Assembly (NCBI GenBank): GCA_947472735.1
Contig: CANJBY010000001.1
Span: 1 to 64,000, forward strand
Reading direction: 5' to 3'
Origin: Sphingomonadaceae bacterium
GTDB taxonomy: Bacteria > Pseudomonadota > Alphaproteobacteria > Sphingomonadales > Sphingomonadaceae
DNA: 64,000 nt
The first letter of the stretch is position 1; each line of letters starts with the position of its first letter. Positions 26,084-35,927 of the stretch are shown piece after piece. Position numbers and translations under genes: made by a program. The notes below the pieces were generated by a model that was not told where the DNA came from, did no database searches, and worked only from the letters and a program-made list of their open reading frames with translations.

Positions 26084-28852
26084 CTAGCCGTGTGCTCCAA
26101 ACTCGCAGGCAATCGCGGTGGTAATCCGCAGGCACAGCGTCTGGGCCATCGCAATCGGCTCGATGAAGTCGCGGTGGATCGCCGCATAGCCGGTCGCCCC
26201 CTCGTCGGGATAATCAGTAGGCTCGGCCACCGTGAAATCCCCGATGCCCGGCGCGATAACCGGGAATGCGCGTCGCAGCTGGGCCACGGCCTCGTCGATG
26301 CGCAGGGTGAAAACCATCTCCAGCACGTCGTCGCGGCTGATGTCGTTGGCGCGGCTGAACGCCGGGATCAGCACCGCGCGCAGGAACATGTGCTGGAGCA
26401 GCGCCAGCCGGATTGCGTGGAGCACGCCGAGCGAACGACGAACGTGCTCGCGGTCAGAGCGGGGTGCTTCGTCCGGGATCAGATCGAGCAGGCGGTGCAG
26501 CTTCACCGCATCGACCCGCAGTTCGCTGGCCAGGCGCCGGAACACGCCGGCGCGATCGTCGCTGGTGAGATATTCGGCCAGCGCCAGACACCCTTGTTCG
26601 ATCGTCCGTTCGTCCCCGCGATAGGGCCGGCTTGCCCAATAGGCCGAATTGAACAACTCCCCATAGGCGGCGACGGTCTTGATCGAGGCCAGCGCGTTGG
26701 CCGCACGAACCAGCCGCACGAGCTGCCGGCCACGGGCACTTTCGTGCAGGAGACCGGCCAGCTCTTCGACATTGCCATCGGCGGCAGTTCCGAACCCGGC
26801 GATCACGTTCACGGGATAACCCAGCTGCTGCAGCACCGCATTGTGCGGAATTGCACGGATCTGGCGCAGGCTCATTTCGCGGTCGGCGGCAAGGTCCGAC
26901 TGGCGGCGCGACTTGCGGCTGCCGGTATCGTTCAGCATTCCCAGCCCGAAAGCCGTGACCGCGCGAGGATAGGTCCGCCCGGTCAGGTAGGCCTGCTGAA
27001 CCCGGCGGATCGCGCGGTAGAAATCGAGACTGAGATCGGTGCGGCGATAGAAGGGGTCCGGTGGCGCGTTGGTGTCGGTCTCCGCCGGTGCCAGTTCGAC
27101 GAACCGCGCGAGCGTGGCCAGTGCCAGTTCTGGGGATCCGAAGAACAAATAGCCATCGCCGCCCTGGAAGCTGACTTCAGGTTCGAGCGCGATCCGTGCC
27201 CGCAGGAAGCGCCGCCTGGCCCAGGGTGAGAGCGGCCAGGACAGCCGGTCGGCAAAGCTCTCCGGGTGCGAACCGCGGCCCATGCTCTCCCCGTGGGTGT
27301 TGAAGATCAGCGCGGCGAGGCCGGACAAGCCGTTGGTCGCCATGGCATCGCACAACCGGCCCTGGAGCCGTTCGATCGCGAGCGCTGCGGGGATCTGGCC
27401 GACAAAACGCCCGGCGTCAGAAAAGCCGGTCTGGATGGCCACGCGCCCGCGCCGGCGAGCGTAAGACTGGTAGGCCGGCTCAGCCAACAGCGCATCGAGG
27501 AACCGACCGCCGTGCTCCAACGCGCTTTCGGTTTCGAACAGGGGCGAGACGTCGACCTTGTCGGCCAGCCCGAACAGTTCGGCGAAATAGAGCGCGGCGA
27601 GCACGGTGGTCGGCTGCTCGCATTCCGCCACGAGCATGCGGATCGGGGTGTCGGCATCGACGTGCCGCAGGATCTGCGCCATGGCGAGAAACTGGCGCAC
27701 CGCGGTGCTGTTCTCGATCGCCAGTGCGGCGAAGTTGGAGCGCAGTGGCCGGGCCTCGGCCAGCAGCTCGCGCATCCGAACCAGCGCAGCCTGGCTGGCG
27801 AGATCAAGCTTGCCCTCGGGGTCGATCCGGCGCCGGATCGCGTTTTGCAGTTGGGCGCTGTTCACCCGGAAATGGATCCAGCCCATGCCGAGTCCATCGG
27901 CCCGCATCGCCGCAGCGGCGACCAGTAGCTTGAGAGCCATTTCGTTGTCACTCTCGCCGGCCAGCTGTTCCAGCTCGGCAATGATCGGAAGGAGGCTGAC
28001 AAGCTTGTCAGGATGGTCGGCGGTCAGGCTATTGGCCGCTGCGGACAGCTCAGCCGGGTCGGCCAGGCTGTCGCTGAACAGAGCCGCCATTTCGGCGGCA
28101 TGGCTGCCGGCGGAGGCGAGCCGGGCGGCGATTTGCGGCGCGGCGTCCAGCGCGGCGGCGTAGAGCCCGAGGCGGCGGGCTTTCTCCGCCAGCCGATAGC
28201 TGAGCGAGGTATGCCAGCCGATGTCGGTGCGACCGTCCATGTCGTAACCAACCCAAGTGGCGAAGCGGAACGGCATGGGCTTCAGCTCGCGCCAGCGCTT
28301 GGGCCATTTTTGACGCGCCTGAACAAACAGTTCGGCGGTAAAGGCGTCGCGAGCGACTTGCGCACGGGCCAGCGCGTCCATTGCCTCTTCATGCTCGTAC
28401 TCGAGCGTGATCGTGTCGCGCTCGGCCGGGGCGGCGCAGACGGTCGCGCCCGCAATTTCTCCGCTCGATGCGGCCGCAGCGACTGCCGCCGATTGCGCGC
28501 GCGAAAGCAGGAAAGTTGGGTGTGCGGTGAACACGACGTGCGCCAGCGGGTTGCGCCAGCGCGCGGCGAATTCCGCGAAGTCGCCGGTATCGGCGCGAGC
28601 GCGCACTGTCGTGCGGTTGACCTCAGGCGCCATCGGCGCGACCAGCCGGTGAAGCCGCCGGGCCCGGGCTTGAAGACCCTCGCATTCGAGTTCGGCGACC
28701 AAGCCCGAGATCGCATCGAGCGAAAGCGCGCCATCCTCCAAATTTCGCGACAGTTCCAGGCCGAGCTGGAAAACCGGGTTGAACAGGGGCGTTTCGCGCG
28801 TCCGTTCGTGCAGGTCCTGCAGGCGTGCTTCGAGGGATGCTATGTCTGTCAT
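26084..28852 (-). CDS. Divergent phosphoenolpyruvate carboxylase-like protein
   Basis: The 922-residue protein aligns over its length to PEP carboxylase: FTAHPTF (catalytic-His motif), PLFETESAL, MGRGSHP and a conserved RAIPH region. Several catalytic positions differ from E. coli Ppc. GGDRDGNP is GYDMDGRT, so the arginine is lost. YSDSAKD is FSDAGRF, so the lysine is lost. FHGRGG is FNTHGE. The conserved C-terminal NTG is absent. It may be a PEPC with unusual chemistry or a non-catalytic relative. It sits 57 bases after eda in the same direction, consistent with a role in PEP/pyruvate balance. The start is ATG 28852. Confidence 0.75.
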   Translation of the reverse strand: MTDIASLEARLQDLHERTRETPLFNPVFQLGLELSRNLEDGALSLDAISGLVAELECEGLQARARRLHRLVAPMAPEVNRTTVRARADTGDFAEFAARWRNPLAHVVFTAHPTFLLSRAQSAAVAAAASSGEIAGATVCAAPAERDTITLEYEHEEAMDALARAQVARDAFTAELFVQARQKWPKRWRELKPMPFRFATWVGYDMDGRTDIGWHTSLSYRLAEKARRLGLYAAALDAAPQIAARLASAGSHAAEMAALFSDSLADPAELSAAANSLTADHPDKLVSLLPIIAELEQLAGESDNEMALKLLVAAAAMRADGLGMGWIHFRVNSAQLQNAIRRRIDPEGKLDLASQAALVRMRELLAEARPLRSNFAALAIENSTAVRQFLAMAQILRHVDADTPIRMLVAECEQPTTVLAALYFAELFGLADKVDVSPLFETESALEHGGRFLDALLAEPAYQSYARRRGRVAIQTGFSDAGRFVGQIPAALAIERLQGRLCDAMATNGLSGLAALIFNTHGESMGRGSHPESFADRLSWPLSPWARRRFLRARIALEPEVSFQGGDGYLFFGSPELALATLARFVELAPAETDTNAPPDPFYRRTDLSLDFYRAIRRVQQAYLTGRTYPRAVTAFGLGMLNDTGSRKSRRQSDLAADREMSLRQIRAIPHNAVLQQLGYPVNVIAGFGTAADGNVEELAGLLHESARGRQLVRLVRAANALASIKTVAAYGELFNSAYWASRPYRGDERTIEQGCLALAEYLTSDDRAGVFRRLASELRVDAVKLHRLLDLIPDEAPRSDREHVRRSLGVLHAIRLALLQHMFLRAVLIPAFSRANDISRDDVLEMVFTLRIDEAVAQLRRAFPVIAPGIGDFTVAEPTDYPDEGATGYAAIHRDFIEPIAMAQTLCLRITTAIACEFGAHG

Positions 28853-28909
28853 CGTCTCACTCCCTTGGGGAAGCGGCATCCTCTGCCGACCAGCTTATCC
28901 CTGTGCAGC

Positions 28910-29524
28910 TCAACGCGCCAGTGCCGTAGCAAGGCGCGCCGCCGCCAGGATTGCTGCTGGATCAGGCGGCCCCTTCGGCACCATCCATGAACCGCCGACG
29001 CACAGGACGGCGTTCAGCGCCAGCCATTCAGGGGCACTGGCAAGGGTGATACCACCGGTTGGACAGAACCGGGCCATCCCGAACGGCGCAGCAAGCGCCT
29101 TGAGTGCGGCAATCCCGCCGGAGGCTTCCGCCGGGAAGAACTTGAAATGGGTAAGGCCCAGATCGAGTCCGCGCATGATGTCGCCGGCGTTGGCCGTGCC
29201 GGGCAGGAAAGGGACTTGCGAGGCAATCGCCGCTCGGCCCAATGCATCGGTCAGGCCCGGCGAGACGATGAACTCGGCCCCCGCTTCCAGCGCCGCGTCG
29301 AGATCGCGGGGATTGAGGACCGTCCCCGCCCCCACCACGGCGCCCGGGACTTGCTTCATCGCCTTTATCGCGTCGAGCGCGCAGGCGGTGCGCAGGGTGA
29401 CTTCCAGCGCCGGCAGCCCGCCCGCGACCAGCGCTTGGGCGATCGGCACGGCCTGGGCCAGATCGTCGATCACCAGCACGGGGATCACCGGGGCTAGCCG
29501 CATCACGGCTTCGGGACTGGTCAT
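28910..29524 (-). CDS. eda: KDPG aldolase
   Basis: The 204-residue class I aldolase splits 2-keto-3-deoxy-6-phosphogluconate into pyruvate and glyceraldehyde 3-phosphate, the last Entner-Doudoroff step. The Schiff-base lysine is in THFKFFPAE, and the catalytic Glu is in LEVTLRT. GTGG-like TGGIT binds phosphate. ATG 29524 overlaps the glk stop (ATGA), so it is coupled to glk. Confidence 0.96.
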   Translation of the reverse strand: MTSPEAVMRLAPVIPVLVIDDLAQAVPIAQALVAGGLPALEVTLRTACALDAIKAMKQVPGAVVGAGTVLNPRDLDAALEAGAEFIVSPGLTDALGRAAIASQVPFLPGTANAGDIMRGLDLGLTHFKFFPAEASGGIAALKALAAPFGMARFCPTGGITLASAPEWLALNAVLCVGGSWMVPKGPPDPAAILAAARLATALAR

Positions 29525-30477
29525 CGGGCATGCTCCAGAGCAAAGGCCGCCGCAGCACCGAACAGCCCGGGCTGGGGATGGGTTATCAGCTTGACCGGCA
29601 TCGCTTCCATCCGCGTCCGGTAGCGCCCCTTGGCGCAGAAGCGGGCATGGAAGGCGCTGGCCGGCAGGCGGGCGCGCAGCCGGTTCGTCAGTCCGCCGGT
29701 CAGCACGACGCCCAGCGCACCGTGAGCCAGGGAAAGATCGCCGACCGCCGCACCGTAACTGGCGAGGAACAGCGCGAGCGCATCCACTGCCGGACGGTCC
29801 GAACCGTCAATCGCGGCCTGCCACAGCTCCGCATCGCTGCGGGTATCGGCCGGATGGAAGGTGCGCAGAATGTCGCCAAGGCCGGGACCGGAGACCACCC
29901 GCTCGATCGAGCAGCGGCCGTGCCGCAAGGACAGGCGATGGCACACCTGCTGCTCGCGCTGATCGAGCGGGGCATAGTGGACATGCGCGCCCTCTGTCTC
30001 GAGCACGACCACGTCGTCGCCGCGCCGTTGCAGCACCGCAACGCCAAGGCCAGTCCCGGGACCGAGCACCGAAATCGCGCCTAGCCCGGCGAGCGGAATG
30101 TCGGGGCCGCAGAGATGCATGAGATGCTCTTCGTCCAGCGCATGGGCGGCATGGGCCATCGCACCGAAATCATTGAGCAGCAGTATGCGGTCCAACCTCA
30201 GTTCGTCCCCGATCGTCGCCGGGTCGACTACCCAATTCGAATTGATGAAACGCACTGGTCCGCCCGTTACCGGGCCAGCAAGGCCAAACGCCGCATCGCG
30301 CGGCAGAGCCATCCCACTACGCGCTGCGAACGCGTGCGTGGCATCGGCGAGACCGGTGAACTCGGCGGCCGGCAGGACCATCGGCTTGCCCAGCGCGACG
30401 ACTTGACCATGTTCGATCTCAGCGAGCGCAAAGCGAGCGTTGGTGCCGCCGATATCGCCGACGAGGATCGTCTTCAC
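29521..30477 (-). CDS. glk: Glucokinase
   Basis: The 318-residue kinase phosphorylates glucose for the Entner-Doudoroff route. The phosphate-binding site [10 protein letters not shown] is at the start, LLNDFGA carries the catalytic Asp and GPGTGLG lies in the middle; [11 protein letters not shown] marks the sugar site. Start codon GTG 30477 overlaps the edd stop (GTGA), the third overlap in this operon. Confidence 0.95.
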   Translation of the reverse strand: MKTILVGDIGGTNARFALAEIEHGQVVALGKPMVLPAAEFTGLADATHAFAARSGMALPRDAAFGLAGPVTGGPVRFINSNWVVDPATIGDELRLDRILLLNDFGAMAHAAHALDEEHLMHLCGPDIPLAGLGAISVLGPGTGLGVAVLQRRGDDVVVLETEGAHVHYAPLDQREQQVCHRLSLRHGRCSIERVVSGPGLGDILRTFHPADTRSDAELWQAAIDGSDRPAVDALALFLASYGAAVGDLSLAHGALGVVLTGGLTNRLRARLPASAFHARFCAKGRYRTRMEAMPVKLITHPQPGLFGAAAAFALEHAR

Positions 30478-32288
30478 AGTCCGGCCGTGGCCAGCATGGC
30501 CGACCCGCCCTGCTCCGCCCCATCAGCGCCATGGCGCAGCATGGCGAATAGCTCGCGTCCCATACCGGCGACAAACGGCGGAGCCGGCGCTGCTTCGCGG
30601 CCGGCGAGGTCGGCTAGCACCGACAGCGTACCCTCGACGGCGCAGAGGCGTACCATGTCACCGTCGCGCAGCAGCGCGAGCGCGCCCCCGCCGAGCGCCT
30701 CGGGAGTCACGTGGATCGCAGCCGGAACCTTGCCCGATGCGCCTGACATGCGCCCGTCGGTCACCAAGGCGACCTTGAAACCGCGATCCTGCAGCACGCC
30801 GAGTGGCGGGGTGAGTTTGTGCAGCTCGGGCATGCCATTCGCGCGCGGGCCCTGGAAGCGCACCACCACGATCACGTCGCGGTCTAGCTCACCGGCCTTG
30901 AACGCCTCCTGCACCGCTTCCTGGGTATCGAACACCCGGCACGGCGCTTCGACCGTCCAGCGCGCCGGATCGACCGCACTGGTCTTGAAAGTTGCGCGCC
31001 CCAAATTGCCCTGGACCAGCCGCAACCCGCCGTCGGCCTGGAATGGCGCGGAGGCTGGGCGAAGCATTTCAGGATCGCCGCTTTCCACTGGAGCATGGCG
31101 CCAGACCAGCGCCTCTCCTTCCAGCGCCGGCTCCTGAGCATAGGCCGCCATACCGCGCGGATCGATCGTCAGAATGTCGCCATGCGCCAGCCCCGTGCCC
31201 AGCAACTCGCGCACGACATAGCTTGTGCCGCCCGCTGCCTGGAAGTGGTTCACGTCGCCCGAACCATTGGGATAGACCCGCGCCAGCAGGGGCACGACGG
31301 CGGACAGATCGTCGATGTCCGTCCAGTCGAGGGTGATGCCGGCAGCGCGGGCCATGGCGGGAAGATGTATCGCGTGGTTGGTCGATCCCCCCGTCGCCAG
31401 CAGGCCAACCACCGCGTTGACAATCGCTTTCTCGTCGACGACCCGGGCCATCGGGCGGTAGTCCCCGCCCTCGCGGGTGATTGCGGCAAGGCGATGGACC
31501 GCGGCCCGGGTCAGCTGGCCGCGCAGCGCAGTTCCGGGCGGAACGAAGGCCGCCCCCGGCACGTGAAGCCCCATCATCTCCATCATCATCTGGTTGGAAT
31601 TGGCGGTGCCGTAGAAGGTGCAGGTGCCGGGAGCGTGATAACTCTTCATCTCGCTTTCGAGCAGCTCGGCGCGGGTGGCCTTGCCTTCGGTGTAGAGCTG
31701 GCGGACCTTCTGCTTGTCCTTGTTGGCAATACCCGAAGGCATTGGCCCGCCGGGCACGAGCACGGCTGGCAAGTGCCCAAAGCGCAAGGCGCCCATCACC
31801 AGCCCGGGCACGATCTTATCGCAGATGCCGAGCAGGGCCATGCCGTCAAACATCGCGTGACTAAGCGCTACGGCAGTGGACAGCGCGATCACGTCGCGGC
31901 TGAACAGCGAGAGCTCCATGCCGTCGAAGCCCTGAGTTACCCCGTCGCACATCGCGGGCACCCCGCCCGCGACTTGCGCCGTCGCGCCTACTTCGCGCGC
32001 ATAGAGCTTCATCGCCTCGGGGTAGCGGCCATAGGGCTGGTGGGCCGAAAGCATGTCGTTGTAAGCGGTGACGATGCCGATGTTGCGGGCGCCGGCAAAG
32101 GCGATCGCGGACTTGTCCTCTCCAGCAGCGGCAAAACCGTGGGCGAGGTTGGAGCAGCCGAGGAAACCCCGGTTGCCGTGCTTCTCACCCTCGCGCTCCA
32201 TCAGCTCGAGATAGCGGGTGCGGCCGGGCTTCGACTTCTCGATGATCCGCGCGGTTACGCGTTCGACCACGGGGTGAAGACTACTCAT
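30474..32288 (-). CDS. edd: 6-Phosphogluconate dehydratase
   Basis: The 604-residue iron-sulfur enzyme converts 6-phosphogluconate to KDPG. It belongs to the IlvD/Edd family. Cluster cysteines are in [18 protein letters not shown] and the [11 protein letters not shown] region, and [14 protein letters not shown] is the C-terminal signature. It overlaps the zwf end by 8 bases, so the operon zwf-edd-glk-eda is fully coupled. Length is normal for the family. Confidence 0.97.
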   Translation of the reverse strand: MSSLHPVVERVTARIIEKSKPGRTRYLELMEREGEKHGNRGFLGCSNLAHGFAAAGEDKSAIAFAGARNIGIVTAYNDMLSAHQPYGRYPEAMKLYAREVGATAQVAGGVPAMCDGVTQGFDGMELSLFSRDVIALSTAVALSHAMFDGMALLGICDKIVPGLVMGALRFGHLPAVLVPGGPMPSGIANKDKQKVRQLYTEGKATRAELLESEMKSYHAPGTCTFYGTANSNQMMMEMMGLHVPGAAFVPPGTALRGQLTRAAVHRLAAITREGGDYRPMARVVDEKAIVNAVVGLLATGGSTNHAIHLPAMARAAGITLDWTDIDDLSAVVPLLARVYPNGSGDVNHFQAAGGTSYVVRELLGTGLAHGDILTIDPRGMAAYAQEPALEGEALVWRHAPVESGDPEMLRPASAPFQADGGLRLVQGNLGRATFKTSAVDPARWTVEAPCRVFDTQEAVQEAFKAGELDRDVIVVVRFQGPRANGMPELHKLTPPLGVLQDRGFKVALVTDGRMSGASGKVPAAIHVTPEALGGGALALLRDGDMVRLCAVEGTLSVLADLAGREAAPAPPFVAGMGRELFAMLRHGADGAEQGGSAMLATAGL

Positions 32289-33720
32289 GCCAGGTCACTC
32301 CATCACGCTCGGCCAGCGCGATTGCTGCGCTGGGGCCCCAGCTGCCCGCGGTGTAACTGCGAGGGAGCAGCCCATGCTCCTTCCAGCTGGCGCGGATGGC
32401 GTCGATCCAATCCCATTGCGCTTCCACCTCGTCACGCCGCACGAACAGGGTCTGGTCACCCTCGATCAGGTCGAGCAACAGGCGTTCGTAAGCGATCCGC
32501 CGGGTTGGCCCGGCAAAGGCATCCGGCATGGTGATGTCGAGCGGGACCGAGCGCAAGCGGATCCCTTCCCGATCGAGACCCGGCACTTTCGCCATCAGCG
32601 AGAGGCTGATATTTTCCTCGGGCTGGATGCCGATCACCAGCCGATTGGGCACGGTGCGCGCACCCCGCCCGGCGAAGATCGAATGCGGGACGTGGCGAAA
32701 CTGGACCACGATCTCGGTGCAGCGTTCGGGCAGGCGCTTGCCGGTGCGCAGGTAGAAGGGCACACCCTTCCAGCGCCAGTTATCGAGGTGTGCCTTGATC
32801 GCGACGAAAGTCTCGGTGTCGGAAACCTTGCCGAGTTCTTCGTCGTATCCCGGCACCGGCTTCCCGGCGATCGCCCCGGCGCGGTACTGGCCGATCACGC
32901 TTTCGTCCGGAGCGATCAGGCGCAGCGCGCGCAGCACCTTGACCTTCTCGTCGCGGATCGCGGTGGCGTTGTAATTGGCTGGCGGCTCCATCGCCACCAG
33001 CGCGAGCAGCTGGAGCATATGGTTCTGGACCATGTCACGCAGCGCGCCGGCACCGTCGTAGAAACCGACCCTGCCTTCGAGGCCCACGGTTTCTGCGACG
33101 GTAATCTGGACATGGTCGATATGGGCCGCGTTCCACAGCGGCTCGAACATGATGTTGGCAAAGCGCAGCGCCAGCAGATTCTGGACGGTTTCCTTGCCGA
33201 GGTAATGGTCGATCCGGAATATCCGCTCTTCGGGGAAGGCCCGCGAAACAGCGTCGTTGATGTGGCGGCTGGTCTCCAGATCGGTGCCGAGGGGCTTTTC
33301 GAGACCGATCCGGCTCAGTTCTCCTGCCAGACCGCTGGCAGCAAGGCCGGCGATGGTGGCCTCGAACAAGGCGGGCGCAGTCGACAGGAAAATCGACAAG
33401 CCCTGATCTACCGTACCCACCTTGGCAGCCAGCCGGGCAAAGCCGTCGGTGTCGTTGGCGTCGAGCGGCTGGTAGTGCAGCCGGTTCAGGAAGGTCGCCA
33501 TGCCGCCGCGCCGATCGGCTGGCATGAACTTCTCCAGCGCCTCACGCGCGAAGTTGCGATAGGCTGCATCGTCAAACGGATGGCGCGCGGTGCCGATGAT
33601 CTCAAGGTCTTCTGCAACGAGCCCGTCCGCGTGCAGCGCACAGAGCGATGGCAGCAGCATCCGCTGGGCGAGATCGCCGGTGGCGCCGAACAGCAGCAGA
33701 CGGTTGGCGGTGAAACTCAA
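32281..33720 (-). CDS. zwf: Glucose-6-phosphate dehydrogenase
   Basis: The 479-residue enzyme oxidises glucose 6-phosphate with NAD(P)+, the entry to the Entner-Doudoroff operon. The dinucleotide site is [17 protein letters not shown] and the active-site motif is RIDHYLGKE. Translation starts at TTG 33720 with GGGAG 12-8 bases upstream; no ATG is closer to the conserved [14 protein letters not shown]. The weak start could limit expression of the first gene. The 160 bases upstream are shared with a divergent peptidase gene. Confidence 0.96.
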   Translation of the reverse strand: MSFTANRLLLFGATGDLAQRMLLPSLCALHADGLVAEDLEIIGTARHPFDDAAYRNFAREALEKFMPADRRGGMATFLNRLHYQPLDANDTDGFARLAAKVGTVDQGLSIFLSTAPALFEATIAGLAASGLAGELSRIGLEKPLGTDLETSRHINDAVSRAFPEERIFRIDHYLGKETVQNLLALRFANIMFEPLWNAAHIDHVQITVAETVGLEGRVGFYDGAGALRDMVQNHMLQLLALVAMEPPANYNATAIRDEKVKVLRALRLIAPDESVIGQYRAGAIAGKPVPGYDEELGKVSDTETFVAIKAHLDNWRWKGVPFYLRTGKRLPERCTEIVVQFRHVPHSIFAGRGARTVPNRLVIGIQPEENISLSLMAKVPGLDREGIRLRSVPLDITMPDAFAGPTRRIAYERLLLDLIEGDQTLFVRRDEVEAQWDWIDAIRASWKEHGLLPRSYTAGSWGPSAAIALAERDGVTWHE

Positions 33721-33880
33721 GGGCTTTCTCCCGCAGGGGCTGTCGTTACGGCAACGCCGCTTCGGCGAGGCGGTAACCCTAGCTGGCTTTGCGCACCAGC
33801 GGCAAGGCCGATGCTGCAGGCGCGAATACGATTGCGCCGGGCGTGGCGATGGTTATCCATTCGAGAAACAGGAGAGTCGC

Positions 33881-35278
33881 ATGAAGAGACTGCTTGTCGT
33901 CGCCCTCGCCTCGGCGCTGCTGGCTCCACCCGTCTACGGAAAGGTGGCCGCCTCCCCGCAGGCGGAGGAGCAGGCGCTCGGGCTTGCCCGGGAGATCATG
34001 GCGATGCGCTCGGTCGCGGGGCCGGACAACCGCACGAGTGACGTGGCCCGGGCGATAAAGGCGGCGCTGGTTGCCGGCGGCTGGGCCGATGGCGACGTCG
34101 AGATAACATCTCACAAGGATACTGCCTGGCTCGTCGCCACCTGGCGGGGGAGCGATCCTTCGCTCAAGCCGCTGGTGCTTTCGGGCCACATGGACGTGGT
34201 GGAAGCAAAGCGCGAGGACTGGCAGCGCGATCCCTTCGTCCCGGTGGTCGAGAACGGCTACCTCTATGGCCGCGGGGCCACCGACATGAAGCTTGACGAC
34301 GCGATTGTCGCCGCGTCGCTGATCGAACTGCGTCGGCAGGGGTATCGGCCAAAACGCTCGATCGTCCTGGCGTTGTCGGGCGACGAGGAAACCGCGATGG
34401 AGACCAGCCAACTGATCGCCAGTCGCTTCGCCGACGCATTCATGGTGCTCAATGCCGACAGCGATGCCAACGGCGTGCTCGACGAGACTACCGGCGAGCC
34501 GCGGTACTACCGCTGGCTTGGCGCCGAAAAGACTTATGCGGACTTCCAGTTGGTGCTGACCGATCCGGGCGGCCACAGTTCGCAGCCCCGCGCGGAAAAC
34601 GCCATCGCGCGGATGTCCGCTGCGTTGGTGAAGATCGGCGCCTACCGTTTCGCGCCGGAACTTAGCCCGTTGATGCGCGAATCCTTTGCCGCCTCCGCCG
34701 AGGTCGAGCGTGATCCGGCCTTGGCCGGTGCGATGAAGGCTTTCGCCGCCGACCCGCAAGATGCCGCAGCGGTTGCGGTCTTGCGGGCTACTCCGGTCAC
34801 CACCGGGCTGGTCAGCACGACTTGCGTGCCGACCATGGTCGACGGCGGACACGCGCTCAACGCCCTGCCGCAGCGGGTGACGGCCAACATCAACTGCCGG
34901 ATCTATCCGGGCCGCGATCCGGCCGCGATCATGGCGGAACTGCACCGGGTGGTCGACGATCCGCGCATCGCCATGAAGGACGTAACCGAAGGATCGGTCC
35001 CGGCCCCCTCCTCGCCGCCGCGCGCAGACCTTTCCGCCGCGATCAAGCGCGCGATCGGACTGATCCATCCCGGCATCCCGGTGTTTCCGGGCATGGCGAC
35101 AGGCGCAAGCGACAACATGTGGTTCCGCTCCAAGGGCGTGGACAGCTACATCGTCAGCCCGGTGTTCATGAAATCATCCGACATCTTCAGCCACGGGCTC
35201 AACGAGCGCACGCCGGTGGCAGCGATCGGCCCGGGCGTTACTTACTACCTCTCGCTGCTGCGCGATCTCACGAAATAA
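33881..35278 (+). CDS. Secreted M20-family metallopeptidase
   Basis: The 465-residue zinc peptidase has a signal peptide (MKRLLVVALASALLAPP, cleavage near residue 20). M20 metal ligands are in SGHMDVV, YGRGATDMK and the catalytic pair SGDEETAMET. The lid/dimerisation domain covers about 210-330. It would trim peptides or N-acyl amino acids in the periplasm. ATG 33881 follows GGAGAG. It overlaps the convergent TetR gene by 11 bases. Confidence 0.9.
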   Translation: MKRLLVVALASALLAPPVYGKVAASPQAEEQALGLAREIMAMRSVAGPDNRTSDVARAIKAALVAGGWADGDVEITSHKDTAWLVATWRGSDPSLKPLVLSGHMDVVEAKREDWQRDPFVPVVENGYLYGRGATDMKLDDAIVAASLIELRRQGYRPKRSIVLALSGDEETAMETSQLIASRFADAFMVLNADSDANGVLDETTGEPRYYRWLGAEKTYADFQLVLTDPGGHSSQPRAENAIARMSAALVKIGAYRFAPELSPLMRESFAASAEVERDPALAGAMKAFAADPQDAAAVAVLRATPVTTGLVSTTCVPTMVDGGHALNALPQRVTANINCRIYPGRDPAAIMAELHRVVDDPRIAMKDVTEGSVPAPSSPPRADLSAAIKRAIGLIHPGIPVFPGMATGASDNMWFRSKGVDSYIVSPVFMKSSDIFSHGLNERTPVAAIGPGVTYYLSLLRDLTK

Positions 35279-35864
35279 GCGCGTCGAGACTATCCCGGAC
35301 GATCGCGCGGGCTTCATCGGGCACGAGGGTATCGGGCGAGAGGCAAAGCTCCAGCCAAAGACCGTCGATCAGCGCAGTCACGGCGATGGCCGCGCGGCCG
35401 AGCTTGGCGGGAGCGACCGCGCAGGCGGCGAGCAATTCCTCCAGCCGGGCGCGAAAAGCGGCGTACTGTCTGGCGTGTTCGGCGGCGATCTGCGGCTGCG
35501 AGCGGGCAAGTCCCCAGAATGCGATCCAGGTGGCGAGCAACTGCGGATCGGCGATTGGCGGGGCAAAACTGGCGGTGGCGAAGGCCTCTAGCCGGGCGCG
35601 CGAGTCGAGCGGAGCTGCACACAGCGCGTCCTCCAGCGCACGGTCCACTCGTACCCCTACTTCCGCGTAGGCTGCCGCGACCAGATCATCGACGCTGGCA
35701 TAGTAGTGATTGACCAGCCCCGGTGAGACCCCGGCCTCCTGCGCAATCGCGCGCACGCTGGTCCCGGCCACGCCCAGCCGCGCCAGCACCCGCGTGCAGG
35801 CTTCGATCAGGCTCTGGCGGCGAAGATCGGGATCGGCCCGGCGGAAGGCTGGCTTGGCGCTCAC
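35268..35864 (-). CDS. TetR-family regulator, BetI-like
   Basis: A 198-residue regulator. The DNA-binding domain (about 13-60) contains LARLGVAGTSVRAIAQEAGV and VNHYYASVDDLVAAAY. The ligand domain has the BetI-type C-terminus (ALIDGLWLELCLSP). Start GTG 35864 gives the usual short N-tail; the longer frame is antisense to the oxygenase gene. It is divergent from the Rieske oxygenase gene across 63 bases, which makes that operon its likely target. Confidence 0.88.
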   Translation of the reverse strand: MSAKPAFRRADPDLRRQSLIEACTRVLARLGVAGTSVRAIAQEAGVSPGLVNHYYASVDDLVAAAYAEVGVRVDRALEDALCAAPLDSRARLEAFATASFAPPIADPQLLATWIAFWGLARSQPQIAAEHARQYAAFRARLEELLAACAVAPAKLGRAAIAVTALIDGLWLELCLSPDTLVPDEARAIVRDSLDALIS

Positions 35865-35881
35865 TTGCGCCGGTCTAGCAG

Positions 35882-35903
35882 TTGTTATACGAGTGTCCAA
35901 CAA
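35882..35903. promoter_or_regulatory. Candidate TetR operator between regulator and oxygenase genes
   Basis: TTGTT (35882-35886) and AACAA (35899-35903) flank a 12-base centre that also has a symmetric AC/GT pair, an imperfect 22-bp palindrome. It lies in the middle of the divergent gap. Identification as an operator is inference. Confidence 0.45.
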
Positions 35904-35927
35904 GGATTGACGGGATTCGCCTGACTG

